Part shown: piece after piece, positions 35,949-43,718 of the stretch | Layout of the letters: each line of letters starts with the position of its first letter | How positions within the stretch are numbered: position 1 is the stretch's first letter | DNA from: Candidatus Eubacterium faecigallinarum | GTDB taxonomy: Bacteria; Bacillota; Clostridia; Oscillospirales; Acutalibacteraceae | Direction of reading: 5' to 3' | Assembly (NCBI GenBank): GCA_019115455.1 | Contig: DXDN01000011.1 | Location: 34,672-98,671, forward strand | DNA length: 64,000 nucleotides | Made by a program: the position numbers and the translations under genes | The notes under the pieces: model-generated | Seen by the model: the letters and a program-made list of their open reading frames with translations, nothing else | Database searches by the model: none | What the model was told of the DNA's origin: nothing

Positions 35949-37619
35949 TTATTCGGCTTTATCCTCCTGTGTTGTGGAGGGCTGAGTGGTGGTAATCACT
36001 TCACCGTATACCTGAAGTATTACTTCTTCTCCCACAGCAACTTCCTCGCCGGCAGCAGGCGCCATGCCGTAACTTGATTTTACAGTGTCTTTTGTATGAC
36101 CGCCGTCGTTATAAATCTCAACAGTAGATACGGTGAATCCAAGCTCTTCAAGCTCTTTCTTGGCATCCTCAAGAGTCATACCGCCAACATCAGGCAGTAC
36201 CTCGGTCTGTATGCCTCTGCTGACTGTCAGGACGATCTGCGTGCCCTGGTCAACAGTTTCACCCGCTTCTACGCTCTGCTTGAAGATTATGCCTTCCTCA
36301 ACATCTTCTGAGTAATCCGTGTCAAAGGTGATGGTGAACTGCTCGTTCCATACGCCGTTGTTTTCAACATCGCTCTGTGTGTATCCTGCCGAAACAAAAT
36401 CAGGCACGGAATAAGTAGATATCGGAGCGGTGGTAGTTGTGTTGTCCTGCTCGTTGCTGAACCCGCCGTTTTTCACAAAATATATTCCTAATGCGACGGC
36501 GGCAATAATTAGTACCACAAGAATTGCGATAATAATTTTCGGCGCCTTTGATTTAGGCTTTTGCATGTCGTAGTCAGGATATCCTCTGTAATGCTCTTCT
36601 TCTTCGACCGGGTCCTTCTCAACCGGCTTTGGCTGGATTGCCGCTGCGGCAACAACTCCCGGAGTAACGCTGAGCTGTTGGCGGAAAGTCTCTATATCCT
36701 GTATTCTCTTCTCGGGATAGATCTGAAGTCCGCCTCCCAGCGCCTTTATTACATGAGTGGGGATTTTTTCAGCTATAGCGTTTGGAATCATGAGCTTGTC
36801 GTTAGTTTCCCTGGACTTTGCGTCGGGAGGATTCTGACCCACAAGCGCTCTGAATATGCAGGCGGAAAAAGCGTAAATGTCCGTGGCAGGGCACATTTTA
36901 TGACTGTTGTCATACTGCTCCAGCGCCGTGTATCCCTCATTTGGCGTGAACTCCAGCTCGGAGGACATCGTGTTTGCCTCGCTTATGCAGAAATTCTTTA
37001 GTCTTACCTTGCCGTCACGGCAAAGGACAAGATTGTCGGGGCATATAGCTCCGTGAATAATTGAATTAGAATGAAGCGCTTCAAGCGTGGTGAGCACCGG
37101 CATGAACATAAGCCTTGCCTGATCCCATAGGATATTGCCGTCGGGATTCCTGAGCAAAAATTCCCTGAGAGTTATGGATTCCATGTATTCGCTTATGGCA
37201 TATGCCGTGCCGTTTGCCTCGAACACATCATAAGTGGGTATAACGGAGGAAAGATTTCTCATCTTTATTATAGTGCTCCAGAGATTGAGAAATGACTCCT
37301 TGTATTTTTCGTAGCTTGATTTGTAACGCTCTCTGACATGTACATCAAGATTGCCCTCAAGGCGGTTTGCTATCCCCTTGGGAAGAAACTCTCGTATGTT
37401 TATAACAGCGTCAAGCTGGCTGTCATATCCCCTGTAAACCACAGCGTCGCTTTCGTGCACGTCAACCGCACCGATAACGTACCTGTCCTCAAGAACTGTT
37501 TTCGGCTGAAGGTACATGGTGTCAGTGGGCTTGTCGTTGTCGTAGCCGCAGTTTTCACATACGCTGCCGTTTGTCAGCTCTTTAAAGCAGTTCATGCAGA
37601 GATTGTCAATATCCTTCAA
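35949..37619 (-). CDS. PASTA-domain pseudokinase with zinc ribbon
   Basis: A 556-residue protein starting at TTG 37619 after GGAGTG. Order: a zinc ribbon (CMNCF and CENCG, residues 8-22), a protein-kinase-like domain (about 40-310), one transmembrane helix (about 365-387), and two external PASTA domains (about 405-535), ending in a Thr-rich tail. The kinase region lacks every main catalytic residue. The ATP-site Lys is Arg76 in VINIREF, the HRD triad is His189-Gly190-Ala191, DFG is Asn209-Phe210-Cys211, and no glycine-rich loop is visible. PASTA domains bind muropeptides in active relatives, so this may be a wall-sensing scaffold. Confidence 0.85.
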   Translation of the reverse strand: MKDIDNLCMNCFKELTNGSVCENCGYDNDKPTDTMYLQPKTVLEDRYVIGAVDVHESDAVVYRGYDSQLDAVINIREFLPKGIANRLEGNLDVHVRERYKSSYEKYKESFLNLWSTIIKMRNLSSVIPTYDVFEANGTAYAISEYMESITLREFLLRNPDGNILWDQARLMFMPVLTTLEALHSNSIIHGAICPDNLVLCRDGKVRLKNFCISEANTMSSELEFTPNEGYTALEQYDNSHKMCPATDIYAFSACIFRALVGQNPPDAKSRETNDKLMIPNAIAEKIPTHVIKALGGGLQIYPEKRIQDIETFRQQLSVTPGVVAAAAIQPKPVEKDPVEEEEHYRGYPDYDMQKPKSKAPKIIIAILVVLIIAAVALGIYFVKNGGFSNEQDNTTTTAPISTYSVPDFVSAGYTQSDVENNGVWNEQFTITFDTDYSEDVEEGIIFKQSVEAGETVDQGTQIVLTVSRGIQTEVLPDVGGMTLEDAKKELEELGFTVSTVEIYNDGGHTKDTVKSSYGMAPAAGEEVAVGEEVILQVYGEVITTTQPSTTQEDKAE

Positions 37620-37701
37620 TATATATCACTCCAATTTAAGAGACCGTGGCGGATAAAATCCGCCTGCGTCTTTATCCGTAAACTAAATTACATACAAAAT
37701 T

Positions 37702-37730
37702 ATAATACCAATCAACCCCGAATTTGTCAA
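37702..37730 (-). promoter_or_regulatory. Predicted promoter of the pseudokinase gene
   Basis: Minus strand TTGACA at 37730-37725 and TATTAT at 37707-37702, 17-base spacer. Confidence 0.5.
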
Positions 37731-37740
37731 GGAAATAGCA

Positions 37741-37769
37741 TTGAATATAGATTTAATTTATTGTATAAT
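37741..37769 (+). promoter_or_regulatory. Predicted promoter of the YhaM-like gene
   Basis: TTGAAT at 37741-37746 and TATAAT at 37764-37769, 17-base spacer; it is divergent from the pseudokinase promoter. Confidence 0.55.
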
Positions 37770-37851
37770 ATTTATTAATAAATAATGTCACACTGGCTTT
37801 GTACGTCATACAGAATTATGCCTGAAAGCCTTGTGAGGAAGAGGAATTGAT

Positions 37852-38781
37852 ATGGCTTCATTTGCAATGATAAAGGAGCTTGCCGAAAAAAAGGACAAAA
37901 ACGGCAACGGCTACCTTGATATAATCGTTATCGGCAGTGATAAAAAGGAATATCCCGCTAAGGTTTGGCGGTTTGAGAATAACGGACTGTATGAAACCGG
38001 CGACGTAATTGAAATTGAGTATACGGTGGACAATTATAAGGGCAGACCGCAGCTTAATATTACATCAATAAAGAAAGCGGACAGCCAGCTTGCGTCCCAG
38101 TTCGTGCCTTCGTCTGAACATGACGGCAAGTCCGTATTTAGTATGCTCCTTGAAAAGGCAAATAATTTCAGCGACGCTGATTTTAAGAAAATAGTTACTC
38201 ACATAATGCTGGAGAACAGGGAAAAGCTTGAGGTGTATCCCGCCGCATACAGACTGCATCATGCCATTGTCGGCGGACTTATGCTTCATACCGCATCAAT
38301 TGTTGAAATGGCGGAAAAAATTTGTCAGATCTATCCCAACGTCAACAGGGAGCTTCTTCTTTCAGGCGCGATTCTTCACGACGTGGCAAAAACCTTTGAG
38401 ATGGAGACTGGAAAAACAGGACTCTGTACCGGCTACAGCGTGGGAGGTGAGCTGATAGGTCATCTTGTCAAGGGCGCTATGTATATTGAGGATACCGCCG
38501 TAAAGCTAGGAGTGGATTATGACAAAGCTGTTCTTCTTGAACATATGGTGCTGTCACATCACGGTGTGCCGGAATACGGCTCTCCTGTCAGACCAATGTT
38601 TTTGGAGGCGGAGATTTTGTCAACGCTCGACTCCCTTGATGCCACGATATTTGAAATTAATAACGCCACCGGCAAGGTTGAGGCAGGCAAGTTTACCGAC
38701 AGGCAGTGGGCGCTTGATAACAGAAAGCTGTATAATCACGGTCTTTCAGAATTTGAACATAAAGTTAATTTAGGAGAATAA
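37852..38781 (+). CDS. YhaM-like 3'-5' exoribonuclease (OB fold + HD domain)
   Basis: A 309-residue cytosolic protein starting at ATG 37852 after GAAGAGGAATTG. The N-terminal 90 residues form an OB-fold-like nucleic-acid-binding part. The HD domain follows, with HHAIVGGLMLHT near 143-154, AILHDVAKTFEM near 180-191 and VLSHHG near 230. This is the arrangement of YhaM, a Mn-dependent 3'-5' exoribonuclease. The gene ends two bases before prmA, so the pair is probably cotranscribed. Confidence 0.85.
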   Translation: MASFAMIKELAEKKDKNGNGYLDIIVIGSDKKEYPAKVWRFENNGLYETGDVIEIEYTVDNYKGRPQLNITSIKKADSQLASQFVPSSEHDGKSVFSMLLEKANNFSDADFKKIVTHIMLENREKLEVYPAAYRLHHAIVGGLMLHTASIVEMAEKICQIYPNVNRELLLSGAILHDVAKTFEMETGKTGLCTGYSVGGELIGHLVKGAMYIEDTAVKLGVDYDKAVLLEHMVLSHHGVPEYGSPVRPMFLEAEILSTLDSLDATIFEINNATGKVEAGKFTDRQWALDNRKLYNHGLSEFEHKVNLGE

Positions 38782-38783
38782 CA

Positions 38784-39734
38784 GTGGGAAATACCATTAA
38801 TGAAAGCTGGACTGAAATTGCTGTTACAGTCAGCACCGCTGACATAGAAACAGCAGGCAATGTTGCCAATATGGTAGTGCCGTACGGCATATATATTGAG
38901 GATTATTCCGATTTGGAAAATGAGGTTATGGAGATTGCTCATATTGACCTGATTGAGGAAAGTCTCCTCAAGGCTGACAGGACAAAGGGCATAATCCACA
39001 TCTATGTAAACCCTCACGAAAACCCCATGGAAGCGGTGTCTTTTATTAAGGAAAGGCTGGATGCTCAGGGGATTGAGTACGAGGTTAAAATCGCCGACTG
39101 CGCCATGGAGGACTGGGTGAATAACTGGAAGCAGTATTTTCACCCGATGCCTGTGGGAGAGAAGCTGCTTATCCGCCCCGAGTGGGAGGATGAGTATGAC
39201 CCACAGGGCAGAAAGGTTTTGAATATCGAGCCGGGACTTGCCTTCGGTACAGGCAGCCACCCCACCACAAAGCTGTGCCTTGAAACACTTGAAAAATATG
39301 TTAAAAGCGGCGATAGTGTGCTGGATATCGGTTGCGGAAGCGGTATACTTTCTATAGCCTGCCTGCTTCTGGGCGCAGGGAATGCCTTTGGCGTTGATAT
39401 CGACTCGCTGGCAGTTAAAACTGCAATGCAAAATGCTGAAAAAAATGGCTTTGGCTCCGACAAATTCATGGCGGTTCAGGGAAATCTGTCCGATAAAGTT
39501 AAGGGTAAATATAATATCGTAGTCGCCAATATAGTCGCCGATATAATAATGGAATTCAATAAATCCGTGGGCGATTTTCTTGAGGATTCGGGAGTTTATA
39601 TTACCGGCGGAATCATTGATACCCGTGAGGACGAGGTGCTCTGCTCCTTTGCCGAAAATGGTTTTGAGGTAATTGAACGCTTTGAGGAAAAGGGCTGGCT
39701 TGTTTTCGCGCTGAAAAAAGCCAAGCAAATATAA
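38784..39734 (+). CDS. prmA: Ribosomal protein L11 methyltransferase
   Basis: SAM-dependent methyltransferase of ribosomal protein L11. The 316-residue protein starts at GTG 38784 after TAGGAGAATAAC. The family segment IEPGLAFGTGSHPTTKL near 151-167 and SAM motif I VLDIGCGSGILS near 179-190 are present, followed by VVANIVADII. The length and the N-terminal substrate-recognition domain of about 90 residues are normal. A terminator follows. Confidence 0.93.
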   Translation: MGNTINESWTEIAVTVSTADIETAGNVANMVVPYGIYIEDYSDLENEVMEIAHIDLIEESLLKADRTKGIIHIYVNPHENPMEAVSFIKERLDAQGIEYEVKIADCAMEDWVNNWKQYFHPMPVGEKLLIRPEWEDEYDPQGRKVLNIEPGLAFGTGSHPTTKLCLETLEKYVKSGDSVLDIGCGSGILSIACLLLGAGNAFGVDIDSLAVKTAMQNAEKNGFGSDKFMAVQGNLSDKVKGKYNIVVANIVADIIMEFNKSVGDFLEDSGVYITGGIIDTREDEVLCSFAENGFEVIERFEEKGWLVFALKKAKQI

Positions 39735-39757
39735 ACGATATTGTGCATAATAAAAAA

Positions 39758-39785
39758 CTCCGGCATTGCGCCGGAGCTTTTTTAT
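39758..39785. terminator. Terminator between prmA and the vWA gene
   Basis: CTCCGGC and GCCGGAG pair around ATTGC, with an A-tract on one side and a T-tract on the other, so it can serve both strands. Confidence 0.8.
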
Positions 39786-40432
39786 TTCCTGCTTTCGTAG
39801 TCAAGCGTAATTTTTCTGTTCCAGTCAGGGGACAGCTGGCTGTCGTTTCTGAAATAGGTTACTAAATCATTAAACGTATCATACGCAACCTGTGTGCCAA
39901 CACTGTCGGCGTTGTAGGTGGCGGCTCTTTCTCTGCCGATACCGAAGTTTTCTGCAGTTTCAAGTACGTCATTTGTTCCGATAAAAATAAATTCCCAGCC
40001 GTAATTTTTCTTTTCGTACTCCACCATTTCCCTTACACGGTCAACAGTGAATATTCTGCTGGCATTCTCATACCCGTCTGTTATGATAATAAACATTGTG
40101 CGCTGCGGCACGTCTTCACGCCTTGCGTATTTGTGAATATTCGCAATATGCCTTACGGATAAGCCGATAGCGTCCACCAGCGCAGTGCAGCCCCTAGCAT
40201 AATAATCCCTGTCCGTCAGAGGTTTAATGTTGTCAAGCTTTTCTCTGTCGTGAATCACTTTCTGCTCGTGGTCAAATAAAACAGTGGAAACATAGCATTT
40301 GCCGTCAACTTTTTTCTGCTTTTCTATAAGCGAATTAAAACTGCCTATGGTGTCGCCTTCGAGTCCGCTCATAGAGCCTGAACGGTCAATGATAAATACC
40401 AGCTCAGTGATGTTGTTTTTAATTTTTTCCAT
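39782..40432 (-). CDS. von Willebrand factor A-domain protein
   Basis: A 216-residue protein with a complete MIDAS metal site: DRSGSMSG with Asp16, Ser18 and Ser20, a Thr in the GCTALVDAI segment near 83, and IIITDGYENAS near 115. There is no signal peptide, so it is cytosolic. It is the only partner of the upstream macro-domain gene. Its ribosome binding site lies within a long inverted repeat (40436-40500). The family pairs vWA proteins with many cellular systems; the function here is unknown. Confidence 0.8.
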   Translation of the reverse strand: MEKIKNNITELVFIIDRSGSMSGLEGDTIGSFNSLIEKQKKVDGKCYVSTVLFDHEQKVIHDREKLDNIKPLTDRDYYARGCTALVDAIGLSVRHIANIHKYARREDVPQRTMFIIITDGYENASRIFTVDRVREMVEYEKKNYGWEFIFIGTNDVLETAENFGIGRERAATYNADSVGTQVAYDTFNDLVTYFRNDSQLSPDWNRKITLDYESRK

Positions 40433-40435
40433 AAT

Positions 40436-40500
40436 AAAAACCTCCGTATAATGATTTTTCGGTGTCTTTCACCTTGCAAGCTCATTATAGGAGGTTTTTT
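40436..40500 (-). promoter_or_regulatory. Inverted repeat that sequesters the vWA ribosome binding site
   Basis: In the minus-strand RNA, AACCTCCTATAATGA pairs with TCATTATACGGAGGTT (one bulge); the 3' arm contains GGAGG, the vWA Shine-Dalgarno, followed by TTTTT and the ATG. The 27-base loop carries a smaller GGTG/CACC hairpin. It could work as an attenuator, a translational switch, or both. Confidence 0.5.
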
Positions 40501-40510
40501 CAGTTATTTG

Positions 40511-40527
40511 GTCGCCTGTCAGGCGAC
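40511..40527 (-). other. Hairpin directly after the macro-domain gene
   Basis: GTCGCCT and AGGCGAC form a perfect stem with a three-base loop, one base before the stop codon of the macro gene. No T-tract follows, so it is not a standard terminator. Confidence 0.45.
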
Positions 40528-41610
40528 TTAATTTACGGAGCCTAACAGACTCTGGTCAAAAGCGAATAAAACTTCATTAATTTCAAAAATATTGTAATTC
40601 CTGTTTTTTATAAAATATTCCACAATTATATCTAACTTACTGCTGTGGGACAGAGCAAACCCCGCTTTCATCAGCATTTCATTAGTTTCGTCAAGAGAGA
40701 GCTCCAGTGCCACGCAAAAAGCGAGAACAGTTGTTTTTGCAGGTCTGTAGCCGGGATTGGAACGTATTTTTGAAAAAAGCCGCTTGTCAATATTTGCCTT
40801 TTTGTAGCATTCGCTGTCCTTCATTTGCTTTTCGTCAATCTTTCTGAGAAGCATCTGCGAAAAGCTTTCGTCCAGCATATCGCCTATAATATCTTTTATA
40901 TCGCTGTTGCTTTGGGAAAAGAATATCGAAATATCGTTAAATTCATACTGATCGGATTGTTCAGACATCTTCGGCTTTTCAAAACTTTTTGCCTTATCCG
41001 CAGAAACACCCGGCTTTTGGATTTCTAATATCTGACTGCACTGGGCTTGGCGCATTAACTCGTATTGCTCGTCAGTGTTTTCATCAACGTAATTGTCGTC
41101 GATATATGCAGCAATATCGCTGAAAATTCTGCTCCCTGCTCTGAAAGCGTTTTTGCCGTAGATAACCAGATACACGGTCATATCGTTTTTCATAAGAAAT
41201 TGCGCTATCGTTTCCACCGCAACGTCAAATGCCTCGTCAGCAGGGTAGCCGTACACGCCTGCCGATATAAGCGGAAAAGCAACGCTGCCGCATTTATATT
41301 CCTTAGCAAGGACAAGGGAATTTTTGTAGCAGGATTCAAGCATCCTGCGCTCATTGTTGCCGCCGCCCCTCCATACCGGTCCAACCGTATGTATAACGTA
41401 TTTGCAGGGAAGATTGTATCCTCCTGTGATTTTCGCCTGTCCTGTTTTGCATCCGCCGAGTTTTCTACATTCTTCCAGCAGACCGCTGCCAGCCGCTTTG
41501 TGTATTGCGCCGTCGACTCCTCCGCCTCCCAAAAGCGTGTTGTTGGCGGCGTTGACTATGGCGTCACATTCAACTTTCGTAATATCATTTCTGATTATAT
41601 GTAAAGGCAT
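40528..41610 (-). CDS. Macro-domain ADP-ribose hydrolase with C-terminal helical domain
   Basis: A 360-residue protein. The N-terminal half (about 1-165) is a macro domain with NAANNTLLGGGGVDGAIH at residues 20-37 and the ISAGVYGYPADEA loop near 108-120, both of which contact ADP-ribose. After a linker, the C-terminal 120 residues are helical and contain a KANIDKRLFSKIRSNPGYRPAKTTVLAFCVAL segment that resembles a repressor-type helix-turn-helix. Such fusions are not typical of housekeeping macro proteins. I infer a regulatory or defensive role, with the vWA gene as partner. Confidence 0.8.
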   Translation of the reverse strand: MPLHIIRNDITKVECDAIVNAANNTLLGGGGVDGAIHKAAGSGLLEECRKLGGCKTGQAKITGGYNLPCKYVIHTVGPVWRGGGNNERRMLESCYKNSLVLAKEYKCGSVAFPLISAGVYGYPADEAFDVAVETIAQFLMKNDMTVYLVIYGKNAFRAGSRIFSDIAAYIDDNYVDENTDEQYELMRQAQCSQILEIQKPGVSADKAKSFEKPKMSEQSDQYEFNDISIFFSQSNSDIKDIIGDMLDESFSQMLLRKIDEKQMKDSECYKKANIDKRLFSKIRSNPGYRPAKTTVLAFCVALELSLDETNEMLMKAGFALSHSSKLDIIVEYFIKNRNYNIFEINEVLFAFDQSLLGSVN

Positions 41611-41684
41611 AATACGCTCCTTTTCCTTTGCCGTGTTATCTTAAAGCATAATCACGGCAGATTAATTGTATCGGATAACTTTTG

Positions 41685-43715
41685 TCAGTATTGCGTATTT
41701 CGGAACATAGCTGTTATTGATTTGCAAAGTCCCTGGTTCTCTGGCAAATCAAGGTTATAATCGCTTTTTAAAATATCAGAAGCGCATTGTTGTGCAAGCC
41801 TTAGGATTTCAGTGTCCTCCAGCATATCGGCTATCTTGAGCTTAGGCAGTCCGTGCTGTCTTTCGCCGAAGAAATCGCCGGGACCTCTTGCTCTAAGATC
41901 CTCATCGGCAATCTTAAAGCCGTCGCTGTATTTTTTCATTGTAAGCAGACGGTTTCTCGTGTTCTCGCTCTGGCTGTCGGAAATGAGTATGCAGTAGCTT
42001 TTTTTATTTCCTCTGCCGATTCTTCCTCTAAGCTGATGGAGCTGCGACAGCCCGAACCTCTCGGCGTTTTCTATAACCATTATTGTAGCATTGGCAACGT
42101 CTACCCCTACTTCAACAACGGTGGTTGCCACAAGTATCTGAATATCTCCGCCTGCAAACGCCCTCATTACATTGTCTTTTTCAGCCGCCTTCATTTTGCC
42201 GTGAAGAAGCCCTAAATTATAGCCTTTAAACGCTGTTTCTGACAACTCCTTTGCAAGCTGTTCGGCTGATTTGATATTCTGCACTTCCTCGCTTTCCTCC
42301 ACAAGGGGGCAGATAATGTAAGCCTGCTCGCCTCTATCAACGGCGTCACGCACAAATTTGTATATCCTGCTGTGGTATCTGGAATCTACAACATCTGTGC
42401 GTATCTCCTGCCTGCCCGGAGGAAGCTCGTCGAGGATGCTTATGTCAAGATCACCGTAAAGAATAAGTCCGAGAGTACGTGGAATCGGTGTTGCGCTCAT
42501 AACAAGGGTGTGAACGTCGGTGCCCTTTTGGGCAAGATTGGCACGTTGCTTAACGCCGAACCTGTGCTGCTCGTCCGTTATCACAAGAGCAAGTCGGCAA
42601 AACTCAACATCATTCTGAATAATGGCGTGAGTGCCTATCAGCAGGTCGATTTCTCCGTCAATAAGCTGAGCCTTTATCTGCCGTTTTTCCTTTGCCTTAA
42701 CAGAACCTGTCAGCAGAGCTGTTCTTATTCCCGTGCCACGGAGAATTTTTGATATGCTTTCGTAATGCTGGCTTGCCAGTATTTCGGTGGGCGCCATAAG
42801 CGCCGCCTGGTAGCCGTTTTTTATTACGGTATAGATCAAACCCGTCGCCACCGCCGTTTTGCCCGAGCCAACATCTCCCTGCAAAAGCCTGTTCATGGGG
42901 TACGCCCCCATCATATCGTCAATGCACTGACGTATTGCTCTTGACTGAGCGTTTGTAAGACGGTAGGGCAGGAGGGACTCATACTCGGCTGTGTAATCGT
43001 CATAGATTCTTAGCGCCGTTTCGCTTTTTTTATTTCCCTTGAGTTTGAAAAGTCCCAGCTGAAGTATCAGCAGTTCCTCAAAAATCAGTCTTTTTCTGGC
43101 TTTGTATGCATCTTCTTCACTTTGGGGGAAATGGATTTTCCTTATTGCGTCGTCAAGAGAAATAAGATCATATTTTTCTTTTATATCGCTGCTGAGCGTT
43201 TCGGGGATTTCCTCAAGATTTTCAAGCGCAGTCTTAATTACCTTGGCAATTGCGTTTGATGTCAGCTTGCCGGCAGCAGGGTATATAGGATGAATTCTTA
43301 TTCCTGTGTCAAGTTTTTCAATTTTAGGTGAGGATATGGTCGCTGTGGTAAAGGTCTTTTCTATTTTCCCAAACAGCACATAATCCTCGTAAATTCTCAA
43401 AGACTGAGCAAGATATTTGTTGTTAAAAATAGTTACCCCGATAACGTCCTCGCCGTCAGAAAAACTACATTTATAAAGCGTTAGACCGCGCCTTATCATA
43501 TGCTCCTTAACCGGAGTTATCATCGTGGCACGGATTGTGACATTGTCGCCGCTTTGTGCCTGAGAAACGGTTTTCGTTTTTGTCCAGTCCTCATATTTTC
43601 TGGGATAAAAATGAATCAGGGAGTCAACGTCAAAGATGCCGAGATTGTAAAACATCTCGGCTCTTTTTTCGCCGACACCCTTGATAAATTTTATATTGCT
43701 TGAAAGATTCAGCAT
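41685..43715 (-). CDS. recG: ATP-dependent DNA helicase RecG
   Basis: Branch-migrating helicase that restarts stalled forks. The 676-residue protein has the N-terminal wedge/OB part (about 1-230) with the KGVGEKRAEMF start. The helicase core follows, with Walker A GDVGSGKT near 280, DEQHRFG near 380, SATPIPRT near 412, and the final RGRIGRGN motif. It begins three bases after the fakA stop. Length and motifs are those of a complete RecG. Confidence 0.96.
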   Translation of the reverse strand: MLNLSSNIKFIKGVGEKRAEMFYNLGIFDVDSLIHFYPRKYEDWTKTKTVSQAQSGDNVTIRATMITPVKEHMIRRGLTLYKCSFSDGEDVIGVTIFNNKYLAQSLRIYEDYVLFGKIEKTFTTATISSPKIEKLDTGIRIHPIYPAAGKLTSNAIAKVIKTALENLEEIPETLSSDIKEKYDLISLDDAIRKIHFPQSEEDAYKARKRLIFEELLILQLGLFKLKGNKKSETALRIYDDYTAEYESLLPYRLTNAQSRAIRQCIDDMMGAYPMNRLLQGDVGSGKTAVATGLIYTVIKNGYQAALMAPTEILASQHYESISKILRGTGIRTALLTGSVKAKEKRQIKAQLIDGEIDLLIGTHAIIQNDVEFCRLALVITDEQHRFGVKQRANLAQKGTDVHTLVMSATPIPRTLGLILYGDLDISILDELPPGRQEIRTDVVDSRYHSRIYKFVRDAVDRGEQAYIICPLVEESEEVQNIKSAEQLAKELSETAFKGYNLGLLHGKMKAAEKDNVMRAFAGGDIQILVATTVVEVGVDVANATIMVIENAERFGLSQLHQLRGRIGRGNKKSYCILISDSQSENTRNRLLTMKKYSDGFKIADEDLRARGPGDFFGERQHGLPKLKIADMLEDTEILRLAQQCASDILKSDYNLDLPENQGLCKSITAMFRNTQY

Positions 43716-43718
43716 GGT

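Noticed and set aside
38736..39728. A 330-codon minus-strand frame opposite prmA
   Set aside because: It mirrors prmA almost exactly; prmA has every family motif and a good start site.
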